From the NCBI GenBank assembly GCA_024401305.1, contig JAKSLI010000017.1:1-54340 (forward strand): a stretch of DNA of 54,340 nucleotides. Reading direction: 5' to 3'. This DNA is from Bacteroidaceae bacterium (GTDB lineage: Bacteria > Bacteroidota > Bacteroidia > Bacteroidales > Bacteroidaceae). Made by a program: the position numbers and the translations under genes. Shown here piece after piece: positions 1 to 7,007 of the stretch (the stretch's first letter is position 1; each line of letters starts with the position of its first letter). The notes under the pieces are model-generated. The model saw only the letters and a list, made by a program, of their open reading frames with translations, searched no databases and was not told the DNA's origin.

Positions 1-907
1 CCTGGAACTTAGTGCAACCGTCCTTGAAGAATGCGTTGATCTGCTTTGCAGCAGCGATACCAGCGTTGATGTTAGCCTCTGCTGTCTGAGCACCCATCTT
101 CTTAGGAGTTGAGAAGTAACGGCCTTCGAACTGCTTGAACTCTGCGTCAGCGTCTGGCATGATGTCTGTAACGAACTTGAGGTCAGTACGCTCAGCGAGG
201 AGCTTGATAAGACCTGCCTCGTCGATAACTTCCTTACGAGCAGTGTTCACGAGGATTCCACCCTTGTGCATCTTGCCTACGAGGTCGTAGTTGATAGACT
301 GCTTTGTCTCAGGAGTTGCAGGGATGTGGAGAGAAACAACATCACAAATCTCGAAGAGTTCTTCCTGATTCTTTGTAGCGTGAACACCAGCTGCTTCAAT
401 AACATCTGCTGGGCAGAATGCGTCGTAAGCATAAACGTCCATGCCGAAGCCCTTAGCGATACGAGCTACGTTGCGACCAACGTTACCGAATGCGAGGATA
501 CCGAGCTTCTTGCCCATGAGTTCTGTGCCTGCCTTGCCGTTGTAGAAGTTACGAACAGCAGAAACGAGCATACCGAAAACGAGCTCAGCAACAGCGTTTG
601 CGTTCTGACCAGGAGTATTCTCTGCAACAACACCGTGAGCAGTAGCTGCCTCAAGGTCGATGTTGTCATAACCAGCACCGGCACGAACAACAATCTTAAG
701 CTGCTTAGCAGCGTCGAGAACTTCAGCAGTTACCTTGTCTGAACGGATGATGAGAGCGTCAGCGTCAGCAACTGCGTCGAGAAGCTGCTGCTTCTCAGTA
801 TATTTTTCGAGGAGGGCGAGTTCGTTGCCTGCTCCTTCTACTTCAGCTTTGATGCCTTCAACAGCAGCTGCTGCGAATGGCTTTTCTGTAGCAACAAGTA
901 CTTTCAT
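1..907 (-). CDS. serA: D-3-phosphoglycerate dehydrogenase, 3' end cut by window edge
   Basis: First enzyme of phosphorylated serine synthesis: oxidises 3-phosphoglycerate to 3-phosphohydroxypyruvate with NAD. 302 codons are visible; the short form of this family is about 306 residues, so only the last few are missing. Starts at the ATG complementary to 905-907 (MKVLVATEKPF). The Rossmann motif reads LGILAFGNVGR at about residues 133-143, and the catalytic Arg lies in NTARKEV. Where most homologues have TPHxGAST, this one reads TPKKMGAQT, so the usual catalytic His is a Lys; this is a known feature of a Bacteroides/Entamoeba-type subfamily. No ACT regulatory domain is present. It lies downstream of serC on the same strand; a 311-bp spacer holds nested inverted repeats. 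Confidence 0.95.
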   Translation of the reverse strand, partial: MKVLVATEKPFAAAAVEGIKAEVEGAGNELALLEKYTEKQQLLDAVADADALIIRSDKVTAEVLDAAKQLKIVVRAGAGYDNIDLEAATAHGVVAENTPGQNANAVAELVFGMLVSAVRNFYNGKAGTELMGKKLGILAFGNVGRNVARIAKGFGMDVYAYDAFCPADVIEAAGVHATKNQEELFEICDVVSLHIPATPETKQSINYDLVGKMHKGGILVNTARKEVIDEAGLIKLLAERTDLKFVTDIMPDADAEFKQFEGRYFSTPKKMGAQTAEANINAGIAAAKQINAFFKDGCTKFQ

Positions 908-1030
908 TTTTGGTCTTTTTGTATTAATGACATAGGTTTGTTCGCCTTCTAATTGTTGATTTTCACCTTCGTAGTCAACTTTTGCAGAAGGTCGCTTGTT
1001 AAGAAAAACGAATTGTCCCATATAGCCTAA

Positions 1031-1056
1031 CCAAGCCTTCCCAAAGGGAAGGATGT
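1031..1056. repeat. Inverted repeat arm 1 (self-palindromic)
   Basis: Contains CCTTCCCAAAGGGAAGG, a 7-bp stem with a 3-nt loop. Its reverse complement matches arm 2 (1170-1196) over about 26 bp with two differences. The two differences lie opposite each other in the hairpin (T-A pair here, C-G pair in arm 2), so the stem is kept intact. Confidence 0.75.
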
Positions 1057-1169
1057 TTAATACCTTTCGCGAGTAATAATTATCTCGCTGGTATTATCCT
1101 TATTCTTTTAGAAGGCTTGGATATAATTGTTTATAATTTATTTTGTCCCGACCACTCAAAATCTATTGA

Positions 1170-1196
1170 ACATCCCTCCCTTTGGGAGGGCTTGGG
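1170..1196. repeat. Inverted repeat arm 2 (self-palindromic)
   Basis: Contains CCCTCCCTTTGGGAGGG, a 7-bp stem with a 3-nt loop, followed by CTTGGG. It is inverted relative to arm 1 at 1031-1056, with a compensatory base-pair change between the two arms. Confidence 0.75.
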
Positions 1197-1218
1197 TGGG
1201 CTTTTGGGTGGACTTTTT

Positions 1219-2286
1219 TTAATGCTGTGCCTCGAATTCCTTCATGCAAGCTGCGAGAGCTTCACAACCTTCGATAGACATTGCGTTGTAGCAAGATGCG
1301 CGGAAACCACCAACATCGCGGTGACCCTTAACACCAACCATGCCCTTAGAAGTAGCGAATGCCATGAACTCATCCTGAAGCTCCTGATACTCTGGCTTGA
1401 GAACGAATGTGATGTTCATGAGTGAGCGAGCATCTTCCTCAGCAGTACCTACGAAGAGCTTGTTGCGGTCGATTTCGCCGTAAACGATCTTTGCACGCTC
1501 CTGAGCAAGCTTGTCCATAGCTTCAACACCACCGTGAGCCTTGATGTAGCGGAGGTTCATGAGTGCAGAGTAGATTGGCACTACAGGAGGAGTATTGAAC
1601 ATAGAACCCTTCTTCACGTGAGTGCGGTAGTCGAGCATTGTAGGGATCTGACGAGAAACCTTGCCGAGAGCGTCTTCCTTAACGATTACGAAAGTAACAC
1701 CTGCCATAGAGAGGTTCTTCTGAGCACCACCATAGATCATAGCGTACTTAGAAACATCTACTGGACGAGAGAGAATGTCTGAAGACATGTCTGCGATCAA
1801 TGGGATAGGAGAGTCGATATCCTTACGGATTTCTGTACCGTAGATTGTGTTGTTTGATGTGATGTGGAAGTAATCAGCATCTGTTGGGATAACGAAATCC
1901 TTTGGAATATATGTGAAGTTCTTGTCCTTAGAGCTTGCAACTTCTACTACTTCACCGAAGAGCTTAGCTTCCTTCATTGCCTTTGTAGCCCAAACACCTG
2001 TGTTGAGGTAAGCAGCCTTCTTCTCGAGGAAGTTGAAAGGAATCATGCAGAACTCAAGCGATGCACCACCACCAAGGAACAATACTTTGTAACCCTCTGG
2101 AATGTCGAGGAGTTCCTTCATAAGAGCCTCAGCCTCGTCAACTACTGGCTGGAAGTTCTTTGCACGGTGTGAAATCTCCATGAGTGAAAGTCCTGAATTG
2201 TCGAAATCAAGACAAGCTGCAGCTGTCTGCTCGATTACCTCGCGTGGGAGGATAGATGGACCTGCATTAAAATTGTACTTCTTCAT
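1219..2286 (-). CDS. serC: Phosphoserine aminotransferase
   Basis: Transfers the amino group from glutamate to 3-phosphohydroxypyruvate, giving phosphoserine; also acts in pyridoxal phosphate synthesis in some bacteria. 355 residues, the family's normal length, beginning [14 protein letters not shown] with the typical N-terminal NFNAGP motif. The PLP-binding Lys is in [12 protein letters not shown] at about residue 190, and the C-terminal [16 protein letters not shown] motif is intact. First gene of a serC-serA unit. A Bacteroidetes promoter at 2463-2471 implies a leader of about 170 nt. Confidence 0.96.
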   Translation of the reverse strand: MKKYNFNAGPSILPREVIEQTAAACLDFDNSGLSLMEISHRAKNFQPVVDEAEALMKELLDIPEGYKVLFLGGGASLEFCMIPFNFLEKKAAYLNTGVWATKAMKEAKLFGEVVEVASSKDKNFTYIPKDFVIPTDADYFHITSNNTIYGTEIRKDIDSPIPLIADMSSDILSRPVDVSKYAMIYGGAQKNLSMAGVTFVIVKEDALGKVSRQIPTMLDYRTHVKKGSMFNTPPVVPIYSALMNLRYIKAHGGVEAMDKLAQERAKIVYGEIDRNKLFVGTAEEDARSLMNITFVLKPEYQELQDEFMAFATSKGMVGVKGHRDVGGFRASCYNAMSIEGCEALAACMKEFEAQH

Positions 2287-2462
2287 GATTGTTTGAATGT
2301 ATATTTTATTAGTTTTTGGTTTGATTCTTTTATTGGATTTGTCTTTTCGTATTAAAATAACTCCTTCTTACTATATTATATAATGTGTAATCAGAGCTTG
2401 CAGAACACGATTTCTGTAAGATAATAGTGCCTGTTTTTGGACATTTTGTTACGAAAAACACT

Positions 2463-2471
2463 GCAAAGTTA
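2463..2471 (-). promoter_or_regulatory. serC promoter -7 box
   Basis: Reads TAACTTTGC on the minus strand, matching the Bacteroidetes TAnnTTTG consensus. A TTG-containing -33 element lies about 20 bp upstream, within a perfect 14-bp palindrome TGTTTGCGCAAACA at 2484-2497 that could be an operator. Confidence 0.75.
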
Positions 2472-2483
2472 GTATTTTTGTAC

Positions 2484-2499
2484 TGTTTGCGCAAACAAT
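2484..2499. promoter_or_regulatory. Palindromic candidate operator
   Basis: TGTTTGCGCAAACAAT covers the -33 region of serC. A 15/16 match (TGTGTGCGCAAACAAT) sits at 21510-21525 upstream of another promoter. GCGCAAAC half-sites resemble LacI-type operators, but no bound regulator can be named from sequence. Confidence 0.4.
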
Positions 2500-2590
2500 C
2501 TTTACAAAATGTTATATCTTCTTGACTTTTTATAATAAAAGTGTAAGTTAAGGAAACTGTTGCAAATATGTTTTTTGCGTAGAGTGTTGA

Positions 2591-5191
2591 TTATAATTCA
2601 ACTACGGTTATTCCAGAACCACCGAACTGCACATGCTCGTCGTGGAAGTTTGTCACATTAGGAACCGTGGCAAGATATTGGCGTGTGAGTTGGCGAAGAG
2701 CACCTGTTCCTGTGCCATGGAGAATGCGAACTTGTGTAGCGCCGAGAAGTATGGCGTCGTCAATGTAGTTCGTGAGCTGGATGAGTGCTTCGTCAGCACG
2801 GAAACCGCGGAGGTCCAGCTGCTGGGTGAAGGCGTGGCTGCGGTTGTCCATGATGTCATATTGTCCGCCGCTCTTACTGCTGCTATGATTCTCGTTGAGC
2901 AGGTTGTAGCGGTTCTCTGTCTTCGTCGCCTCTGTATCTGCCTTAGGCATGCTTGCTAACTGCAAAGAGTCGAGTGGGGTAGTGGTCTTCATTCCATTGA
3001 AGTTCACGACAGCATTCTTTCCCTTGATGGAAAGTACTGTGCCAACAGAGGTGAGACCTTTTATCTTGACTGTGTCGCCAACAACAATTTCTCTTGGTTT
3101 TGAGGAATCTGGATTTTGGGAATTCGCACCATTGTTCAAGCCGCCATTAGCTTCGCGTTCTGCCTTCTGCTTTGCTTTGTCCTGCATTCGCTTGGCATGA
3201 CGCTCTCGGCGACCTTGAATCTGTGCAATCTTGCGAGCAATCTTCTCGTCTTCTTCCTGCTCCTGAATGCTTTGGACTTCCTTTCGGAAAGCATCAAGTT
3301 CCTGACGAAGTTTGCGAGTGTTCTCCTTTTCTGCCTGAGCTTCACGAATCTCGCGAATAGTATTCTCAATTCGCTTGTTTGCTTCCTTGAGAAGTTCTTC
3401 TGCCTCTTGCTTTGCTTGACGGATAATTGCCTTGCGTTCGCTCTGAACCTCCAGTGCTGAAGATTCAAGTGAGGTTATCGTCTTCTCGAGTTGCTTTTCC
3501 TGCTGATGGATATTCTGGCGCTTGTTTTCCCAATAGCGTTTGTCACGAACAATATCCTGAAGATACTTGTCGGAGTCAATGTGTTCAGAGCCAACAAGTT
3601 CCGTTGCTCGTGCGATAACATCTTCCGAAAGACCAATCTTGCGTGCAATCTCAACTGCGAAAGAACTGCCAGGACGACCGATTGCCAGTTGGAAAAGTGC
3701 TTCCATCTTGTGGCGGTCGTAAAGCATTGCGCCGTTTGCCACCATCTCGTGAGAGTCGGCAAAATGCTTCAGGTTCTGGTAGTGGGTAGTGATAACGCCG
3801 TATGCCTTGCGCTTGCAGAATTGCTCAAGGACAGCTTCTGCTATGGCACCACCAATCTGCGGTTCTGTTCCTGTGCCGAACTCGTCTATAAGAATCAATG
3901 TGCGAGCGTTAGCATGACGCATCATGTTCTTCATGTTCAGCAGATGTCCAGAGTAAGTGGAAAGGTCGTTCTCAATGCTCTGTTCGTCGCCGATGTCAAT
4001 GAAGATATTCTCGAAAAGACAAGTCTTGCTGTTCTCCGCAACAGGTATTGACAATCCCATCTGCAGCATGTACTGAAGCAAACCTACAGTTTTCAGACAA
4101 ACCGACTTTCCTCCGGCATTAGGACCAGAGATTATCAGTATGCGCTTTTTGTGGGTTAGCGTGATGTCGAGTGGAACTATCGTGCGATTTTCCTTCTTCA
4201 AGGACAATTGCAGGAGCGGATGGCGGGCTTGGATCCAGTCAACGACAGGTCGTGATTCAATAACCGGTTCTATCGCTCCAATCATCTCCGCAAACGAAGT
4301 CTTTGCCTGAACGAAATCCACTTTTGCAAGCATCTCGATGGCAAAGAGGAGTTCATCCACAAGAGGGCGAATCTCGTTCGTGATGTTCTTCAGGATGTTG
4401 AGAATCTCCTTGCGTTCGGCATTCTCAAGGTCGCGTATGCGGTTGTTTGCCTCCACGACTGCAGCCGGCTCGATGAACACAGTCTTTCCTGTTGCCGATT
4501 CGTCGTGAACAATGCCTTGCACCTTCTTCTTCATTGCTGGGTTTACAGGCAAAACGAGTCTGCCGTCGCGCATTGCTGGCGTAACATCCTTTTCTATCAA
4601 ACCGTCGCGCTGTGCTTCACGAAGAATGCGGTTGAGGATAGCAGACACAGTTCCTTCCATACGACGAAGGTCACGGCGAGTATTGAGCAAAATAATGGAA
4701 GCAGTATCCTTTATCTTGCCACGATTGTCGAGAATCTTGTCGATGCTCTGCTGAAGTTTTGGGAAAGTTTCCACATACTCCGTTAATTTGTGGAGATGAG
4801 GATATTTATAGCGTATCTGTTCTGCGTCGTAGAAATCTGACAAATCCTCCTCGTTCGAAGTGTTGAGGAGTTTTACGATAGCTGTTATAGTAAGCAGAAT
4901 GCGGCGAAGGTCGAAAAGCTCCTCCTCTTCCAGATGTGTGCCTTCGATGCGAGCGCGATGCAAATGTTCGCGTACATCAAAGAAATAATCTAGTGGAAGT
5001 TCTTCAACCTCTGCTTTCAATTGGCGAAACTCCTTGACGAGTGCAAGTTGCTCCCTGACGCTTTCCACATCGTTGCTAAATGCCATGCTGTCAACGAGTT
5101 CGCGTCCGAGATTGCTGTAGCATTTTTCGCTGAGAAGTTGCCTTATTTCAGTAAAACCTATCTTTCTTTCGTATGTATTTGGATAAACCAT
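2591..5191 (-). CDS. mutS2: MutS2-type ATPase with C-terminal Smr domain
   Basis: MutS2 proteins lack the mismatch-recognition domain of MutS. Work in other bacteria links them to suppression of recombination and to rescue of collided ribosomes. 866 residues, slightly longer than usual. Walker A is GPNAGGKSV at about residues 354-362; Walker B is ILIDEFGTGTEP; a long charged coiled coil occupies roughly 510-660; a KOW-like segment (GDTVKIKGLTSVGTVLSI) follows; and the Smr domain starts at LDLRGFRADEA (about 790) and holds HGTGTGALR. It starts 39 bp after the porQ stop, so it is probably cotranscribed with porQ. AAATTGTAAATC-type sequence stands directly before the ATG. Confidence 0.95.
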   Translation of the reverse strand: MVYPNTYERKIGFTEIRQLLSEKCYSNLGRELVDSMAFSNDVESVREQLALVKEFRQLKAEVEELPLDYFFDVREHLHRARIEGTHLEEEELFDLRRILLTITAIVKLLNTSNEEDLSDFYDAEQIRYKYPHLHKLTEYVETFPKLQQSIDKILDNRGKIKDTASIILLNTRRDLRRMEGTVSAILNRILREAQRDGLIEKDVTPAMRDGRLVLPVNPAMKKKVQGIVHDESATGKTVFIEPAAVVEANNRIRDLENAERKEILNILKNITNEIRPLVDELLFAIEMLAKVDFVQAKTSFAEMIGAIEPVIESRPVVDWIQARHPLLQLSLKKENRTIVPLDITLTHKKRILIISGPNAGGKSVCLKTVGLLQYMLQMGLSIPVAENSKTCLFENIFIDIGDEQSIENDLSTYSGHLLNMKNMMRHANARTLILIDEFGTGTEPQIGGAIAEAVLEQFCKRKAYGVITTHYQNLKHFADSHEMVANGAMLYDRHKMEALFQLAIGRPGSSFAVEIARKIGLSEDVIARATELVGSEHIDSDKYLQDIVRDKRYWENKRQNIHQQEKQLEKTITSLESSALEVQSERKAIIRQAKQEAEELLKEANKRIENTIREIREAQAEKENTRKLRQELDAFRKEVQSIQEQEEDEKIARKIAQIQGRRERHAKRMQDKAKQKAEREANGGLNNGANSQNPDSSKPREIVVGDTVKIKGLTSVGTVLSIKGKNAVVNFNGMKTTTPLDSLQLASMPKADTEATKTENRYNLLNENHSSSKSGGQYDIMDNRSHAFTQQLDLRGFRADEALIQLTNYIDDAILLGATQVRILHGTGTGALRQLTRQYLATVPNVTNFHDEHVQFGGSGITVVEL

Positions 5192-5230
5192 TTTTTGATT
5201 TACAATTTACTTATTTGCGATTTATGGTCC

Positions 5231-6187
5231 TTAAAGTGCAAATGCCATATTGAACACCAGTGAATTTGAACTTACATGATACTTCGCCCATCCTACATTC
5301 AACTTGAATCGCTCAAGCATCAAACCTGCGCCAAGGCTCAATCCTGCGCCATGACTGCTTGCCTTCTCTTCTTTCGTTGTACTGAATTTCATGTCGTATG
5401 CACGGCGACAGTTGTAGCCTCCGCTCACATAGAACTGGTCGCCGAGAAGCAAGTCAACGCCGAAGACACAGTGGTTTACAAACGAGTAGTCCCAGTGGTT
5501 CAGGTCAACGAGCGTCGCATTCAGTCGGAAAGGCATGTTCGGGAATTTCTTTGTCACACCGGCTTGCAGGTCCATTGGCATTTTGTCATAGACATCATCG
5601 TATGCTTTAAGCTGACCTCCAAGGTTCTTTGCAACGGCAGAAATACTCAATTCCTGGTCGGGATTGTAGTAGTTCAAGCCGAGGTCAACACCAACAGCCA
5701 TTGAATTGTAGTCTCCGATGAACGAGCCAATAGCTTTCGCTGTGATACCGCCCACGAGATTCTTTGCCAACTGGTATGAAAGCACGCCTTCTATGGCAAC
5801 ATCGTTAGCCGAAAACTCGCCGAGAATAGTGTTGTCGGCAGTCGTCTGCTTCATCTTTCCGTAGTTTACATATTGTGCCATGATGCCCCATGATGCCTTT
5901 TCGTTGACAGCTCTGGAATAAGACGCACCACCTATAACGGCACCTTGCATGTATGTCATGAAATTGATGCCAAGAGTCTTGTCGCTGACGGAAGCAAGGA
6001 GCGCAGGATTGTTGAACACGAGTGCCGGGTCGTCTTCTACTACGGATATGTTGTCGCCACCGAGGGCAGCAGCATGAGCAGACTGTGGCACACGAAGGAA
6101 ATCGTACGCGTTCTGGCTTTCCTGGGCGAGCAGCGCGGAAGGAAGCAACAGCAGCAAGAAGGCTATATGTAGGAATTTGCAAGTCAT
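5231..6187 (-). CDS. porQ: PorQ-like type IX secretion outer-membrane protein
   Basis: PorV/PorQ-family beta-barrel proteins act in type IX secretion and surface attachment of cargo. I chose the start MTCKFLHIAFLLLLLPSALL at 6187, which gives a proper signal peptide ending in ALLAQ; an ATG 25 codons upstream (6262) would put a non-hydrophobic stretch in front and lies upstream of the promoter at 6196-6204. The mature protein has the PorV/PorQ N-terminus (DFLRVPQSAHAAALGG, then NNPALL) and ends in an amphipathic strand with a terminal Leu, as expected for a barrel. The -7 box lies 8 nt from the ATG, so the message is nearly leaderless. Confidence 0.85.
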   Translation of the reverse strand: MTCKFLHIAFLLLLLPSALLAQESQNAYDFLRVPQSAHAAALGGDNISVVEDDPALVFNNPALLASVSDKTLGINFMTYMQGAVIGGASYSRAVNEKASWGIMAQYVNYGKMKQTTADNTILGEFSANDVAIEGVLSYQLAKNLVGGITAKAIGSFIGDYNSMAVGVDLGLNYYNPDQELSISAVAKNLGGQLKAYDDVYDKMPMDLQAGVTKKFPNMPFRLNATLVDLNHWDYSFVNHCVFGVDLLLGDQFYVSGGYNCRRAYDMKFSTTKEEKASSHGAGLSLGAGLMLERFKLNVGWAKYHVSSNSLVFNMAFAL

Positions 6188-6195
6188 TATAGGGT

Positions 6196-6204
6196 GCAAA
6201 ATTA
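6196..6204 (-). promoter_or_regulatory. porQ promoter -7 box
   Basis: TAATTTTGC on the minus strand, 8 nt before the chosen porQ ATG. It supports the downstream start and a leaderless or very short 5' UTR. Confidence 0.65.
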
Positions 6205-6288
6205 CACATTTATTATAATATCTACAAGCTATGGCATCAGTTTTTGCATTTTTTATATCCAATGTGAGAGAAACTCAATAGTTTTTCG

Positions 6289-6297
6289 TAACTTTGT
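6289..6297 (+). promoter_or_regulatory. luxS promoter -7 box
   Basis: TAACTTTGT, 27 bp before the luxS ATG; divergent from the porQ promoter about 85 bp away. Confidence 0.7.
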
Positions 6298-6324
6298 CGC
6301 CGTAAATTTCAATTATTAGAAGCA

Positions 6325-6837
6325 ATGGAAGTAATACCTTCATTTCAAGTTGACCATACAAACCTGAAGCCTGGCATCTATATTTCACGACAAGATGTTG
6401 ATGGCGATTCAAAGTTCACGACTTATGACATTCGTATGACTGCTCCAAACCAAGAGCCAGCCATAAATCCTGCTGCCATGCACACTATTGAGCACCTCGC
6501 TGCCACATACCTTCGCAACGATGAAGAGTGGAAAGAGCGCGTTATTTATTGGGGACCAATGGGCTGCATGACAGGTAGTTATCTCATCGTTAAAGGTTCT
6601 TACGATTGTGAGATTATCCGTGAACTGATGATTCGCACCATGGATTTCATTGCCAACTTCAACGACGAAGTGCCAGGAAACACTCCTGATGCTTGTGGCA
6701 ACTATCTCATGCATGATCTTCCTATGGCAAAGTGGGAGGCTAAGCGCTATGCAGAGCGCCTCAGAACTGCATTCTGTTGTGAATACGATATGCTTCAGCG
6801 TGCCGACATCAACGGCATGGCTTTTCACGATGCTTAG
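6325..6837 (+). CDS. luxS: S-ribosylhomocysteine lyase
   Basis: Cleaves S-ribosylhomocysteine to homocysteine and DPD, the precursor of autoinducer-2, in the activated methyl cycle. 170 residues. The metal site is intact: His53 and His57 in HTIEH, and Cys124 in DACGNY. The catalytic Cys81 is in GPMGCMTG. Own promoter at 6289-6297. The small gene that follows 59 bp later is on the same strand; a hairpin lies between them. Confidence 0.97.
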   Translation: MEVIPSFQVDHTNLKPGIYISRQDVDGDSKFTTYDIRMTAPNQEPAINPAAMHTIEHLAATYLRNDEEWKERVIYWGPMGCMTGSYLIVKGSYDCEIIRELMIRTMDFIANFNDEVPGNTPDACGNYLMHDLPMAKWEAKRYAERLRTAFCCEYDMLQRADINGMAFHDA

Positions 6838-6852
6838 AAAACAATAAATAAT

Positions 6853-6882
6853 AGCCACCGTTCCCTCGCATTCATGCGAGGT
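6853..6882 (+). repeat. Intergenic palindromic element with GCCACCGTTCCC head
   Basis: AGCCACCGTTCCC followed by the hairpin CCTCGCA-TTCA-TGCGAGG (6864-6881), 15 bp after the luxS stop. The head is the same sequence that precedes the palindromes lying inside the coding sequences at 7253-7310, 7563-7668 and 46288-46360. There is no T-tract, so it is a poor terminator. Confidence 0.6.
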
Positions 6883-6896
6883 TAAAAGAAACAATC

Positions 6897-7007
6897 ATGG
6901 CAGACAATTTCCTTGAAAACCATCACGCCGAGTACGAGCAAAAGAAGCAACGTTGGCTAAAGAAAAAAGCCTCTCATTTGCCAAAATCGTATAAAAAGCA
7001 GAAATGA
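6897..7007 (+). CDS. Small basic protein of unknown function (36 aa)
   Basis: Very lysine-rich and acidic-to-basic polar (MADNFLENHHAEYEQKKQ, then KKK and KSYKKQK); no membrane segment. Its TGA overlaps the ATG of the next gene (ATGA at 7004-7007), which argues for translational coupling and a real gene. I recall similar short ORFs before this gene in other Bacteroidales, but the function is unknown. Confidence 0.65.
   Translation: MADNFLENHHAEYEQKKQRWLKKKASHLPKSYKKQK

Larger units (their letters stand above)
908..1218. other. serC-serA spacer with nested palindromes
   Basis: 311 bp without an ORF or a TAnnTTTGC promoter facing serA, so serA is probably read from the serC promoter. It holds two mutually inverted arms (1031-1056 and 1170-1196), each itself a hairpin, plus a small hairpin GCGAG-10 nt-CTCGC at 1069-1088. 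Confidence 0.6.
2287..2590. other. Intergenic leader/promoter region of serC
   Basis: AT-rich 304 bp holding the serC promoter and its leader; beyond it lies the 3' end of mutS2. No further ORF was seen, and no clear terminator for mutS2 with a T-tract. Confidence 0.6.
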
